Below, piece after piece: positions 51,855 through 60,960 of a DNA stretch of 64,000 bases. Within the stretch, counting starts at the first letter, position 1. Every line of letters begins with the position of its first letter. The notes under the pieces are model-generated. The model was not told where the DNA came from. It ran no database searches and saw only the letters and a program-made list of their open reading frames with translations. The position numbers and the translations under genes were made by a program. Source of the DNA: Omphalotus guepiniiformis (taxonomy: Eukaryota; Basidiomycota; Agaricomycetes; Agaricales; Omphalotaceae); the NCBI GenBank assembly GCA_028554645.1, contig JAQOOI010000017.1, positions 62,001 through 126,000 on the forward strand, written 5' to 3'.

Positions 51855-52887
51855 ATGGGTCGATCACGCTTGTATCACACTGCCGAAGAGAAAATCCAAG
51901 CCAATCGCGATAAAGCTCGGCGATCATATGAGAAGTACGGCTTTTATATGTTAATATTCCTATCATATTCATGTTCTGCACAGGCACAAAAAGAGCATAG
52001 CTAAACGACGACTTGCAGAAAGGGTTAACAAAAAAATCACAGTTACGGCCAACGCTCCCTTGACACTTTCGCCAGCACCAGTATCATCCACCAACAACAA
52101 AAAAAAAAACCGCAGCTACGGCCAACGCTCACTTGACGATTTCACCAGCATCACCCACCAACACCGAGACCTTCGAAAGCTTATTTGATTCCTCAGATTC
52201 CGAATGCGAGTCCTCAGCGCCAGCTTCAGGTCGAGAACGACTTGCGGAAAGGGTGAACAAAAAAAAGAGCAGCTACGGCCAACTTGACGCCAGCACCAGC
52301 ATCACCCACCAATACCGAGACCTTCGAAAGCCTATTCGACTCCTCAGATTCCGAATGCGAGTCCTCAGCGCCAGCTTCAGATCGAGAACGATCTTCTGAG
52401 GCCACTTCTGCTAATGGTCGATCCGCTGGGACGTTACGGTACGCAGCTGAATTTACACCTAGGCCCTGGAACTTGACCCATTCCTATCTATAGGGTGCAA
52501 GGCTATCAGCCAACTCGTCACCTAGAGGAAACCTACCAGAAATGGAAGACGGAATTGGTTCGCGGTGATGCTGTGGCCTTCGCTGAATTACTTTTGGTAA
52601 CGAGCTACAACGAGTCTGACGCAGTTCACCTTAGGAAAGCGAAGCGCACCGCCAAGCTGTGGGCAAAAAAGGCTTGGCTAATCACTGCGTGTATAGAGGA
52701 TAGGCTAGGCCCTGGGGAAGAGTTTGAGCGTGGGATGGAACGTGTGCACGAGATGTTGACGTTTGTGGCATGGGTTGATGACATCCTAGAGTGTTTCGAA
52801 CTCGGCGGGTTTTTGGCTGCTGGGAAAAGGTATAGAAACCGGAAGTTTAAGTTCCAATCGCCTAATTGTCGCTTGATTGCTTTGTAA
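51855..52887 (+). pseudogene. Cassette gene 3B: MGRSRLYH protein with tandem duplication
   Basis: Starts 'MGRSRLYHTAEEKIQANRDK' then, over an intron (about 51935-51980), 'HKKSIAKRRLAERVNKK', matching gene 3A. After that the sequence is a tandem duplication (52013-52395) whose copies lie in different frames, with poly-A runs at the junctions. One frame gives 'TNTETFESLFDSSDSECESS', another continues. The C-terminal part is open ('RHLEETYQKWKTELVRGDAV', 'LRKAKRTAKLWAKKAWLI', 'WVDDILECFELGGFLAAG') to 52887. Whether splicing rescues the frame is unclear, so I mark it as probably broken. Homopolymer sequencing error is an alternative. Confidence 0.5.
52013..52395 (+). repeat. Tandem duplication within gene 3B
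   Basis: About 2.5 copies of a unit of 100 to 140 bases. Shared words include CTTGCRGAAAGGGT, AGCTACGGCCAAC, CATCACCCACCAAYACCGAGACC and TCAGATTCCGAATGCGAGTC. Units differ by poly-A length and a few substitutions. Confidence 0.8.
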
Positions 52888-53369
52888 CCGTACGTCTGTA
52901 CTTATATGCACAGCCGTCAATATAGTATTAATGGTTTCTGACTTACTCTGTTCTCATGCTCACGCAAAATTACAAGTATATCAAGATATATTCAGGGACA
53001 GAGATGATATGTAAGACGTTAAAGTGTGAGGTAATAGACAAAAAAAGAGAAGATATAGATACAGAGTAACGAGCCCAAGTAATAAAACAGTAGAATGGTA
53101 CGAGAAATAATAAATAAGGACATGCATACAACAGAGCGATGATAAAGAGTAGCTGGTAACACTTGAGAGGGCTGGTAATATGACGATGACAATGTAAACA
53201 GACGCTAGAGAGGAGGTGGCACTAACAGACAGCAAGAAGACGACGATGACAGAAAGACGACGAAAGACGACGATGACAAGATGACAAGACGGCGAAAGAT
53301 GACAAGACAATGATGAGAAGACGGACGGCGAAGTTAAGACGAACAAGCCAAATTCTACATGCGCATCAA
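52888..53369. other. Region between genes 3B and 4B
   Basis: About 480 bases. 53220-53330 is an imperfect GACGACGAAAGATGACAAGA simple repeat. The long minus-strand open frame there is low-complexity. Confidence 0.5.
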
Positions 53370-54248
53370 TCAGGGCAGCACCTGCACGACACCCGCATTG
53401 ACAGCGGTATCGAAGGCAGCTCGGGCCTCATGCTCGGCGCTGAACTTATTGAAACAAGCGTGTGAGACACCACTGACAAACGGCTGCGTAATCATCCTAT
53501 GGAGATGGTGAGAAGCGAGAATGGTATACTGGAGAACGCTACTTACCAGCCCTCGAATACGCCAACACGTCTCCCTTTGGTTACAACGAACCATTTGCTG
53601 GAAGTGACAGTGCTTGCAAAGTGATCGTTAGTGGCAGCCGGAGCCGGAGCCGGAGTGACGAATGCAGGGGTTGCTGGAGCAGCAGGTTCGGAAGTCACTG
53701 GAGAAGCGGCAGGAGTCAGCGGAGCCTCTAATACCACTGTGGTGCCGGGGACCCCAGGAAAACCATCTGTTGGGCCACAAGTTGAACAATCAACACCACA
53801 ATGAGCACAACCAGGCTCAGGCTCACTGTCGTTGTCGGAGTCGACCTGAACGCTCAGGTTCGCGTCGGTAGAAAAGCTATCATCGTCTGTGTCACCTACT
53901 CGAAAGGGTTTAGTATAAAAATAAATATACCAAATGTACACTGACCAGAAATGAGCGTAGAGGAGAGCGCCGTGGCCAAGTCCCGCTCAGCGGATGGAGG
54001 GTCCACTGTCCAAAAGCAAGATATGAGTTGTTTGCAAAAAAAGGGTGGGGGGGGAAACTAACCCTGAGCATCTGATACCGTGCCAGCGGCGACTGTGAGA
54101 TATATCAGTAATTTGCACATGTCAAAAAAAGAAAGGGCTTACTAGTGAAGACCCTGAGAGCTTCAATAAGACCAGCGAGCGCCTGGGCCGGGACTGCAAC
54201 CGTAGGCATAGACGCCTCGGGAGCTTTTGCAGACGAAAGGGACACCAT
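53370..54248 (-). CDS. Cassette gene 4B: RNase H1 hybrid-binding-like domain protein
   Basis: Starts 'MVSLSSAKAPEASMPTVAVP' at 54248. Small exons follow, separated by introns near 54145, 54035 and 53920 ('DPPSAERDLATALSSTLIS', then 'DTDDDSFSTDANLSVQVDSD'). A Cys pair cluster 'CAHCGVDCSTC' and a Pro/Ala/Thr-rich linker lead to the domain: 'SKWFVVTKGRRVGVFEGW', intron, 'PFVSGVSHACFNKFSAEHE' and 'ARAAFDTAVNAGVVQVLP', ending at 53370. The pattern (WFVV-x2-G-x3-G-x-F, V-x-GV-x3, F-x-x-F-x2-E-x-EA) is the hybrid-binding/viroplasmin fold, as in gene 4A, with an intron after the GW or RG of the first half in both. Clearer than 4A. No catalytic RNase H domain. Confidence 0.8.
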
Positions 54249-54599
54249 GAGAAGACAATGCTACTTGGAGTTAGCGAGATGAAGATTCAAGATGAGAGGA
54301 TGGCTGATCTGAACACGCATGTGCTTTTTTCACCAACCAATCAACTGTACAGTTCTTCGGAAGATACCGATACTACCCTGAAGAGCTACCGTAAAGACAG
54401 CTGTACAGTTTTACGGAGTTTGCCGACAATAGCAGACACGCGATCAGAGTTACTCAATCCAGCAGTGCTGGTGACCAAGCTTCTCCATCAGGCAGACGCA
54501 GATCTCAAAATCCATCAGACCCTACATTCACCTTATTCACCTAAAAGGTAATTCACGTGTATTGTTTTCAGATTTGACCAGCAACTGAGCAGTATCCAG
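54249..54599. other. Divergent promoter region between genes 4B and 5B
   Basis: About 350 bases between divergent starts. The word AGCTGTACAGTT occurs here (near 54400) and also in the matching interval of cassette A (near 33891), so it may be a shared regulatory site. Confidence 0.4.
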
Positions 54600-56710
54600 A
54601 TGCCGAAAACCAAAACCACCGCTGCCGAGCTTAACTGGTTGAAGAGAAAGTCCTCCGACTTCTTGGAAGCTCAACGAAATAGTACCCTCACTATCTTTTA
54701 TCCGATGGTTCAGGTCGAGTTTCTCACCACATTCCCACTTGCGGCTACACGGGCGCTCAACATATCAGATGAAGAGTACCGCATAGCCCAGGCACAGATC
54801 GACGATGAACGTAAGGAGGTAAGTCACATTTGCTTAGCCTCCATACATGTGGCTGATGAGTGCTGATCCCTACCTAATTAGCAAGTGAAAAATTGGTTCA
54901 CGAATCACGCGAGGATCAAGTCTGATGTGAAGAAGGGCCAGGCAATTCTTAAGCAGATTGCGGGATCTGGACCGCGTAAACAATCGCTGCAGCCGATCGA
55001 GCAGTACTCGAAACTGTACTACACGTCGCGCGTTAAACCAGCGGTGGAAGCAGAGATCTCTGAATGGGAAGCTGCTAACAACTCGAAGGTCGGAAACAGC
55101 AAACGGACGGCAATTCGAAATCGGATCTTGCGCAAGAAATTTAGTCAAGAAAGTGACGAGGTCAAGAAACAAGTTGCCGAAGTCCTGGCCACGGATGCTT
55201 CCGCAAAGAAGATCGCTAAAGAACTGCAGCGCTCGGACGATCAGGAGCAGAATCCCACTCCGGAGACTTATCAAAGGTTCGTTTCATGTGTTGCTGAGTT
55301 CGTACATTATCTGAGCGACCCTTAGAGCTCTCGAGGGAATGCCCCAACTGCTCAGGGTCTTCTTCGGCGAGCTTACGAACATGACCGGTTGGAACTTTGT
55401 TGTACTCGGAGGTGGTCCAAATCCTCAGGATAATGAGGGCGCACTCGAGACGATACAGTACGTCATCTATAATTTCAATCTCGTTTGCTATGCTTATCAT
55501 GGTTTATGTGTAGAGTCCACTTTGGACGGATGCACAAGAATAAGACCTTCGCGGAGGCATTTCCGGAAGCTGAGAATATGTGGAAACTCTTTTTCAAATT
55601 TCTACAGCTAGTATACCGTAAGTATCCATCATCCGCATGATATTTGGACATGTATTCACGTAGAGTATTTGTCCAGCCAAGGATGAATGCCGAGATCGTG
55701 TACTCTCATCCCCGCACGCTGGTCAATCGACGTCTCCACCGATCTCCCATGCCGAGAGACCGGCCCCTATCCACACTGAGCCGTCTCTTTCTCCCTCCGC
55801 CCATTCTGTGTCACCTGCACCTGTTGTCCAATCTGTATTGCCGTCGCCGTCGCCGTCCTCTCCTCCCTCCCCCCATTCTGAGTCACCGTCACGTGTCGTC
55901 CAATTCCAGTTCACACCTGCCGAATTGCCGCAGCAGTCTTCTCCCACGGACAGCGGTTCAGTCCCACTATTCAGCAACTGGGACTCGGCATCAGCTGACC
56001 TTCTCGGCAACCGGTTTTCTTTCATGCCGGAAGACGCTCCATTTGACCCCACATTCAATCCTGTTTTCAACGACCCGTCCTTCGACCCGTCTATAGTGCC
56101 CAACGGCTTTCTCAGTCAGCTCCTGGACTCCACCCTTACTCCCGCCATTCCTGATGCTCCCCAACAGTTCCCCAGTCTCCAATCCCCTCCTTCAGGCTTT
56201 TCCGAGCTGAGCCCGGGTGACTTGTCTCAACAGGCAACTTCGGGTGGCAATACTGTCTTTCCCATTGACGTCACCATCGCTGCACTGAACAATTTGCAGC
56301 ACTTTCGAGTACAGTCCTTCATAGAAGACACGTTGGCTCAAACCGCATCAGGCGTTACGCCTGATGCGTTGCCTTTCCCGCTTCCGACCCCGTTGCCTAC
56401 TCCTGTCACCCCTCTTTTACCCCTGCCTGCTCCTGTCACCCCTCTGTCACCCCTGTCTGCTCCTGTCACCCCGTTGTCACCCAAGCCTGCTCCTGGGAAG
56501 GAAAACCGCCCGCCAGGCTCGAAGCGAATTGTCGACGGATTGGATCCTGCACCCATCGTTACCGGTAAACGTAATCGAGTGCCTGTAGCTAAGGTGCCCG
56601 AGACAAATGAGCAGCGTAAGAAAAGAAAAGCGGGGGGCATGGAAACTGCCAACGAGGCTGCGAGGCCCCAGGCGAAAGCAAAAAGATCCCGCAAGGCTGG
56701 GGGAAAATGA
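54600..56710 (+). CDS. Cassette gene 5B: GWNF-GGP core protein with KEN motif
   Basis: Starts 'MPKTKTTAAELNWLKRKSSD'. Over the first intron (about 54819-54881) comes 'QVKNWFTNHARIKSDVKKGQ', matching 'QLKTWFRSH' of 5A, then 'YYTSRVKPAVEAEI' (5A: 'YYEERVKPLVDARI') and a Lys-rich helical part. The core is 'NMTGWNFVVLGGGPNP', with later exons 'HFGRMHKNKTFAEAF' and 'MWKLFFKFLQLVY'. From about 55690 there is a Pro/Ser-rich region with 'FDPTFNPVFNDPSFDPS' and repeated Pro-Leu-Pro/Pro-Val-Thr units (56380-56490), then 'GKENRPPGSKR' and a basic tail ending 'AKAKRSRKAGGK'. All segments of 5A are kept in order. Function unknown; nuclear location likely. Confidence 0.75.
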
Positions 56711-56926
56711 TTACCACCTCCTGTGGTCAGTCTGTCTTGATGTTCTGGTTTCACTGTCGCTTTTTTCGTATCTAGTATATTATTTCTATGTATCTACATT
56801 ATATCTACTAGTACATATTCTAGTTCTTGGTATTGCTCCTATCTCTAGTAGAGTATAAATATTGCTAATAAATATCTTGTTTTCTTGGTGTAAAGCGGAT
56901 GGGCCGAATAATGCAAATTCCAAAAA

Positions 56927-56998
56927 TTTCCGAACATACGGAAAGGCGTACACGTGGAGATTTCCGACGAACATACGGAAAGCCATATCACGTGGCGA
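56927..56998 (+). repeat. Direct repeat with internal TTCCG/CGGAA dyads
   Basis: Two units, TTTCCG-AACATACGGAAAG (56927) and TTTCCGACGAACATACGGAAAG (56961; 22 bases including a 2-base insert, so described rather than quoted as exact), each followed by CACGTGG within 10 bases. They lie between gene 5B and the right transposon end. Confidence 0.7.
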
Positions 56999-57171
56999 TT
57001 AGATGATAGCCATTGATGGCGATAGCGACCTGAGATCCGTTATCTTAATCAGCCCGGAATCTTTTTTCATATCTTTATCTATGCATCCGACGGAATCCCG
57101 GAATCATTCGATATCTATATCTACTATCTATATCTACTATCTGCACTATCTATATCAATCACGTGCTACGA

Positions 57172-57236
57172 GTGGTGGGGACCACTCTCCACAGGCGGAC
57201 CAAATGTGGTAATAGGTGGTGGGGACCGCTCTCCAC
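57172..57236 (+). repeat. 21-bp direct repeat near right transposon end
   Basis: GTGGTGGGGACC followed by A or G and CTCTCCAC, at 57172-57192 and 57216-57236. The ends GTGG and CCAC make each unit partly palindromic. Possible transposase or regulatory binding sites. Confidence 0.7.
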
Positions 57237-57499
57237 GAACTGGTAGGAAATACCCTCCAGGGTGACCTGTGCTGGTGAATGCTCACCTCCACAAAATGCT
57301 GGAAAGCACCACGCTGTATGCATCCTTCACTAACTGGAGCTCTCCACTTATATATGTATAATTATAACAGTATTGCCTGCCTTGGGAGGACTGCCCTGTG
57401 GCCGTGAGCGTTTTTCCAACTTTTGGTCATGGCATGTCAATGAAGAAAGTCAAAAATCACTCAAATTTCGCCTCAGAGCGCAATATAAAAGCTGAATTT

Positions 57500-57616
57500 T
57501 TCACAATTTCTAACAGGCCTTGGAAGACCCTCGAGTTAGTAACAAGTTATTAACGTGTTAATAACAATGTGAATAAATCGTGTGAGCAAATAACCAATTT
57601 TTCGCCAGACCCTAGT
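57500..57616 (-). repeat. Right terminal/subterminal inverted repeats of the transposon block
   Basis: Read inward on the minus strand from 57616: ACTAGGGTCTGGCGA, TTATTTGCTCAC, TTGTTATTAACACG, TTAATAACTTG, TTACTAACTCGAGGG. The left end has ACTAGGGTTTGGTGA, GAGCAAATAA, GTTACTAAC and GTTATTAACATG. The outermost 15 bases differ at two positions. Confidence 0.6.
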
Positions 57617-57898
57617 CCGCATATCCAAGTACATCCCACGCACATATCGCTTCAATTCAGACCTCCCAAAAACAAGCATAAGCTGTCCATGGTCCTCCTT
57701 AAACAACGCGATCTGGTGCTGCACATCGACAGCGCGGAGTTTCATGCTTTTGCAAACTTGCATGACACGAAAGAGATGTTTTTGGCATGTCGGTAGCCAG
57801 GCTTTGCAGACTAGTGAGCAAGCTTTAAGGGTAGAAGGTGAGGTGGAGAGTTTGTCAAGAATGAGCTCCTGCAGCTCGGGGGGAAGAAGTAAGGTCAT
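57617..57898 (-). pseudogene. F-box gene copy 2, 5' half (cut by transposon)
   Basis: From the ATG at 57898: 'LLLPPELQELILDKLSTSPS', 'LKACSLVCKAWLPTCQKHLF' and 'LMLVFGRSELKRYVRGMYLD', then an abrupt change into the transposon end at 57616. It matches copy 1 residue by residue up to 'RYVHRVHLD'. The 3' half is at 24625-25294. As in copy 1, a tRNA-Arg gene stands about 200 bases upstream. Confidence 0.85.
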
Positions 57899-58091
57899 TC
57901 GACGAAAGAGAGGTGAAATTTGATTATGTAAGGGAGGACTTGGGATTCAATGACTTCATGTGACCCGGTCAAATTGCGGCGTTCAAATAAAAACATTAGA
58001 GAGCCTCCTGAAATATGTACTCTGATGGACAACCTACAAAGGAGAAACAAAACACATGATAAAATGTTCATTGCTCACAGCTCGCCGACAT

Positions 58092-58174
58092 TGACCACCG
58101 CAGGGGTCGAACCTGCAATCTCCTGATCAGCTTTTTTATCGTAGTCAGACGCGATGCCATTTCGCCAGGCGGCC
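58092..58174 (-). tRNA. tRNA-Arg(ACG) with 11-nt intron
   Basis: Identical in body to the tRNA at 2324-2395, but the anticodon loop reads CTACGA-[TAAAAAAGCTG]-A before TCAG. The insert sits after position 37, the canonical nuclear tRNA intron place, so it should be removed by tRNA splicing endonuclease. Confidence 0.9.
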
Positions 58175-58755
58175 CGAAGGAAATATCTGACTAACGATGA
58201 CTCACCACCTGGCTCCGAACTGCTGACCCTCCGCTGACACGTGGCCTTCATTCGTTGATTTTTTGGCATACATCGACTGACTCTCTTTCTATAAATTTCC
58301 CCCGCTTCGTTGGTATCTTGTCGAAGCTCTCGTCGTTCAGGGTAATCGAACAGCTGACCATCCGGTACTAGAGCAGTAACCACCAGTTGAGAGAGAGTCG
58401 GGACGCTCAAAAACATTGTTGTCGCCACCTGGTAGTCATTCGACAATGCAGGTGTATTCTTCACTACTAGACGAGATAACAGGGATCATAGAAGGACGAC
58501 AATCCATCTTTCATTGGACACGCATGACTGTGTATCTCACGGACATCCTGCTCTCAACGGGAGTCGATTCTGGTTCTTACCTTCCGCGGAACTCTACGCT
58601 CTAGAGTTTCGTCCCTCCTTGCTTACCTCATGGCAGAGGGAACTGTCACAGATCCACTGGCATTGATATGTAGTACTTCAAGCTTCAAGTCTAGAAACTT
58701 AGATATCACACCTTTGAACGGACAACCACAAAAATACAATTAGAGCATAATTCAA
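58175..58755. other. Intergenic, no gene seen
   Basis: About 580 bases. The open minus-strand frame over 58075-58464 passes through the tRNA and is rejected as a gene. Confidence 0.5.
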
Positions 58756-59459
58756 TCAGTTCGGAAGACCGGCTGTCTGCCAATTAGTTCCATCATATAC
58801 AGCCTCAGTAATAGTACCCGGAGCGCCCTGGCTGATGAACCCAACCCTCAGCTCAGGGGAAGTAGCAGTGCTCCCCATCACATACAGCGCCTGACTTCCA
58901 CTAACAACTTTGAATCCCTGATGAGTGACACAAGCCGGACAGTCCGCGCCTCCTTGAAATCCAACACCGGGAGTGTATATGTATTCACTCAGGGTGTTGT
59001 CCGGCGAGACGAAGTAAACGCGGATCTAAAAACTAGAGTCAAGCTTCATCTTCACTTGATTCGTCATATATCACCTACCGTCTCGAACTCATCATTCACC
59101 GCTGCAATTGGACTGCCATAAAGTACTTCGTTGGGGGGTACAATGGTGGTGGTGTCACAGTCATGTCCAACTGTGAACGCGCCGGACGAACAAGTCTGGA
59201 CGATTGCTCCGGCGCTGTTTTGAGAGTACAGTAGAGAGGCGTCGGTTCCTGGGCCTGCTGCGACCGCGGCGACTTCACCTACAGCGCTGAATGAGCGCAC
59301 ATTGGTGGATGCGGGACTTGCGGTGACTAAAGTGAGCAACGAAGCGATGATGAGCTATGATGAATAGAGTTAGAATCCTCTTGTCAAATACGCCGGTATG
59401 AGGTTCATTAAGTAAATTCCACGCACCGTAGTAAGTTTGTTGAACGGAGTGCTGAACAT
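58756..59459 (-). CDS. Small secreted lectin-like protein, copy 3 (complete)
   Basis: Minus-strand gene with the same three-exon plan as copy 2. Start 'MFSTPFNKLTT' at 59459, then a signal peptide end 'LIIASLLTLVTASPA', 'RSFSAVGEVAAV', 'LYSQNSAGAIVQTC', 'TTTIVPPNEVL', and in the last exon 'VYFVSPDNTLSEYIYTPG', 'GGADCPACVTHQG', 'LRVGFISQGAPGTITE' and 'DGTNWQTAGLPN', stopping at 58756. The loop around residues 45 to 60 and the 'AAVNDEFETV' segment differ most from copy 2. No break. It faces the tRNA and the F-box fragment, the reverse of the left arm where copy 2 points away. Confidence 0.85.
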
Positions 59460-60060
59460 CTTGAGAGTAGTAGAAATGCAAGTGGAACTGCAATACCAAT
59501 CCCAGTATGTTGGGGTCCCTTTTATACCTCACAATCTACCACGCTCGTTTACATGACAAGCACGGCGAATAAAACTCGGGGGGACAAGCATTCTGGCTTT
59601 CATTGTGACAAGGGTACATTGACATGGAAGCTGTACCTCCGGCAATCTTGAGCATCAGTACTTGCGACTCGGCGGAGGAAATGCAATCAGGAGAAAAGCA
59701 AACGTCTTGAAGGAACCCTGAGTCTCGGCAAAGTTATTATAACAGCAAAGTCATATACCGGCAGCCTGAGCATCTTGAGAGTAGTAGAAATGCAAGTAGA
59801 ACTGCAATACCTATCCCAGTACGTTTGGGTCCCTTTCGTACCTGAAAATCTGTAGCATTTGGTAAATCCGAGGAGACAAGGCTTTCGGGCTTCATTCCTC
59901 GACAAGGGTACATCGATTATTTAGAAGATATACCGCCTGCAATCTTGAAAGTCATTCGACTCCTCAGACACATCAATCGGATCAAACGCAAGGAAAAAGA
60001 AACATTCTTGAAGGATCTCGAACCAAAGAAGTATGTACATATACCGCTTGAAGCTTGACC
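59460..60060 (-). repeat. Duplicated upstream region of lectin copy 3
   Basis: Two tandem units of about 300 bases, 59458-59760 and 59768-60060. Each starts CATCTTGAGAGTAGTAGAAATG and shares GACAAGGGTACAT, CCGGCAATCTTGA-like and TCTTGAAGGA words. The near unit keeps TATAAAA at 59520-59526. In the far unit the matching place reads TTTCGTACC, so its TATA is lost, and no lectin coding sequence follows. Confidence 0.75.
59520..59526 (-). promoter_or_regulatory. TATA box of lectin copy 3
   Basis: TATAAAA on the minus strand, about 60 bases upstream of the start at 59459, as in copy 2. Confidence 0.6.
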
Positions 60061-60479
60061 GTTGAAGAGTGAAATTTTGACATGGCAGACGTTGAATTCG
60101 GGTGGAAGGCAGTCACTCAACTTGAATGAGCCGAAGTGTTTGACAAACCTGAAAAGTTTTCAGAAACTGACGAGTTCGAGACAACTCTAGGCCATTGATT
60201 GAACGCACAGAGATATAGACATTGAAAATGGAGCCATCCAATTTCTCGGCGGCGGTCCCTCGGTGTGCATGACCGGACATGCTTGACACCGAACGTACTA
60301 AAGTCTTACAATTAACATCGTCAATGTAGCCAGCGCACATGCATATGGAGACGTCTACTTTTCAACTAGCGCAGGATGTTGGAAGACGTAGAAAACGAAA
60401 CTGCCATAAAGGTCAACAGAATAGCATGTTGCATCCGCTCTCGACGGTGGTCGTTGTCAGATTACTATCACTAGCAGGT

Positions 60480-60960
60480 CTCTTGGGTTCTCGTCTGACG
60501 CTTCATGTATGAGCATTATTTCTCCTGATTTCAATTAGAAAGGACACGGTTTTAATAGATGACGAGGCAACAGCAGACTCGATTAGCATACATACCTGTG
60601 CCAAAAACTCTCCTGCTGTGGGGTGCTCATAGTATGAGGAATGTCGGAGGATCTGTTTCACCACTTGAGGCATCTCCCAGAAAAGGCGTCTCTCATAATT
60701 CCTGGCCCAACGGCAATTAAAATAGAGAATTATGAGGCGTGCGCGGGAGGCCTTGAGGATTTATTTATATGTCCATCAGTATTGAATTGTGTGCGGAGCC
60801 TACACGGCATACGCGGAAATTTAAAGCTATGAATATGAACAGTGGCCATCACGGCTTCGAGGCTGATAGTCACGATATGTGGAGAACGACGCTCATAGAA
60901 GCTTAAGGGGAGAATGTCAGCTGCTAAGTTTATCCCAGTCACTGAACTGACGCGTTCGAA
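60480..60960 (-). pseudogene. Remnant of DUF2235-WD40 gene with internal deletion
   Basis: 60500-60765 matches 21800-22015 (end of linker exon, intron and start of the WD40 exon) and 60769-60950 matches 24288-24500 (upstream region). The coding part between, with the whole hydrolase domain, is gone. The kept exon piece reads 'VVKQILRHSSYYEHP' and 'EFLAQ' without the frameshift found in the long copy near 21915. Confidence 0.75.

Larger units (their letters stand above)
25295..57616. mobile_element. 32.3-kb transposon block with KDZ cassettes A and B
   Basis: Both borders carry an inverted end: left ACTAGGGTTTGGTGAG from 25295, right reverse complement ACTAGGGTCTGGCGA from 57616. Both ends have subterminal copies of GAGCAAATAA, GTTACTAAC and TTATTAACA. 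A second shared inverted block is CCTTGGGCA...TGTTATAATTATG at 25631-25665 against CATAATTATAACA-like text ending GCCTTGGG at 57350-57392. The block interrupts an F-box gene. No clean target duplication is visible (left flank GCCCTCAC, right flank CCGCATAT). It could be one composite element, or two elements whose inner ends are lost. Contents are listed separately. Confidence 0.6.

Noticed and set aside
25287..57624. 8-base target site duplication around the transposon block
   Set aside because: Flanks GCCCTCAC and CCGCATAT do not match, and no shorter clean match was found.
58075..58464. 129-codon open frame on the minus strand
   Set aside because: It reads straight through the tRNA-Arg gene; the protein-like tail 'QEIAGSTPAVV' is the usual false translation of tRNA T-arm sequence.
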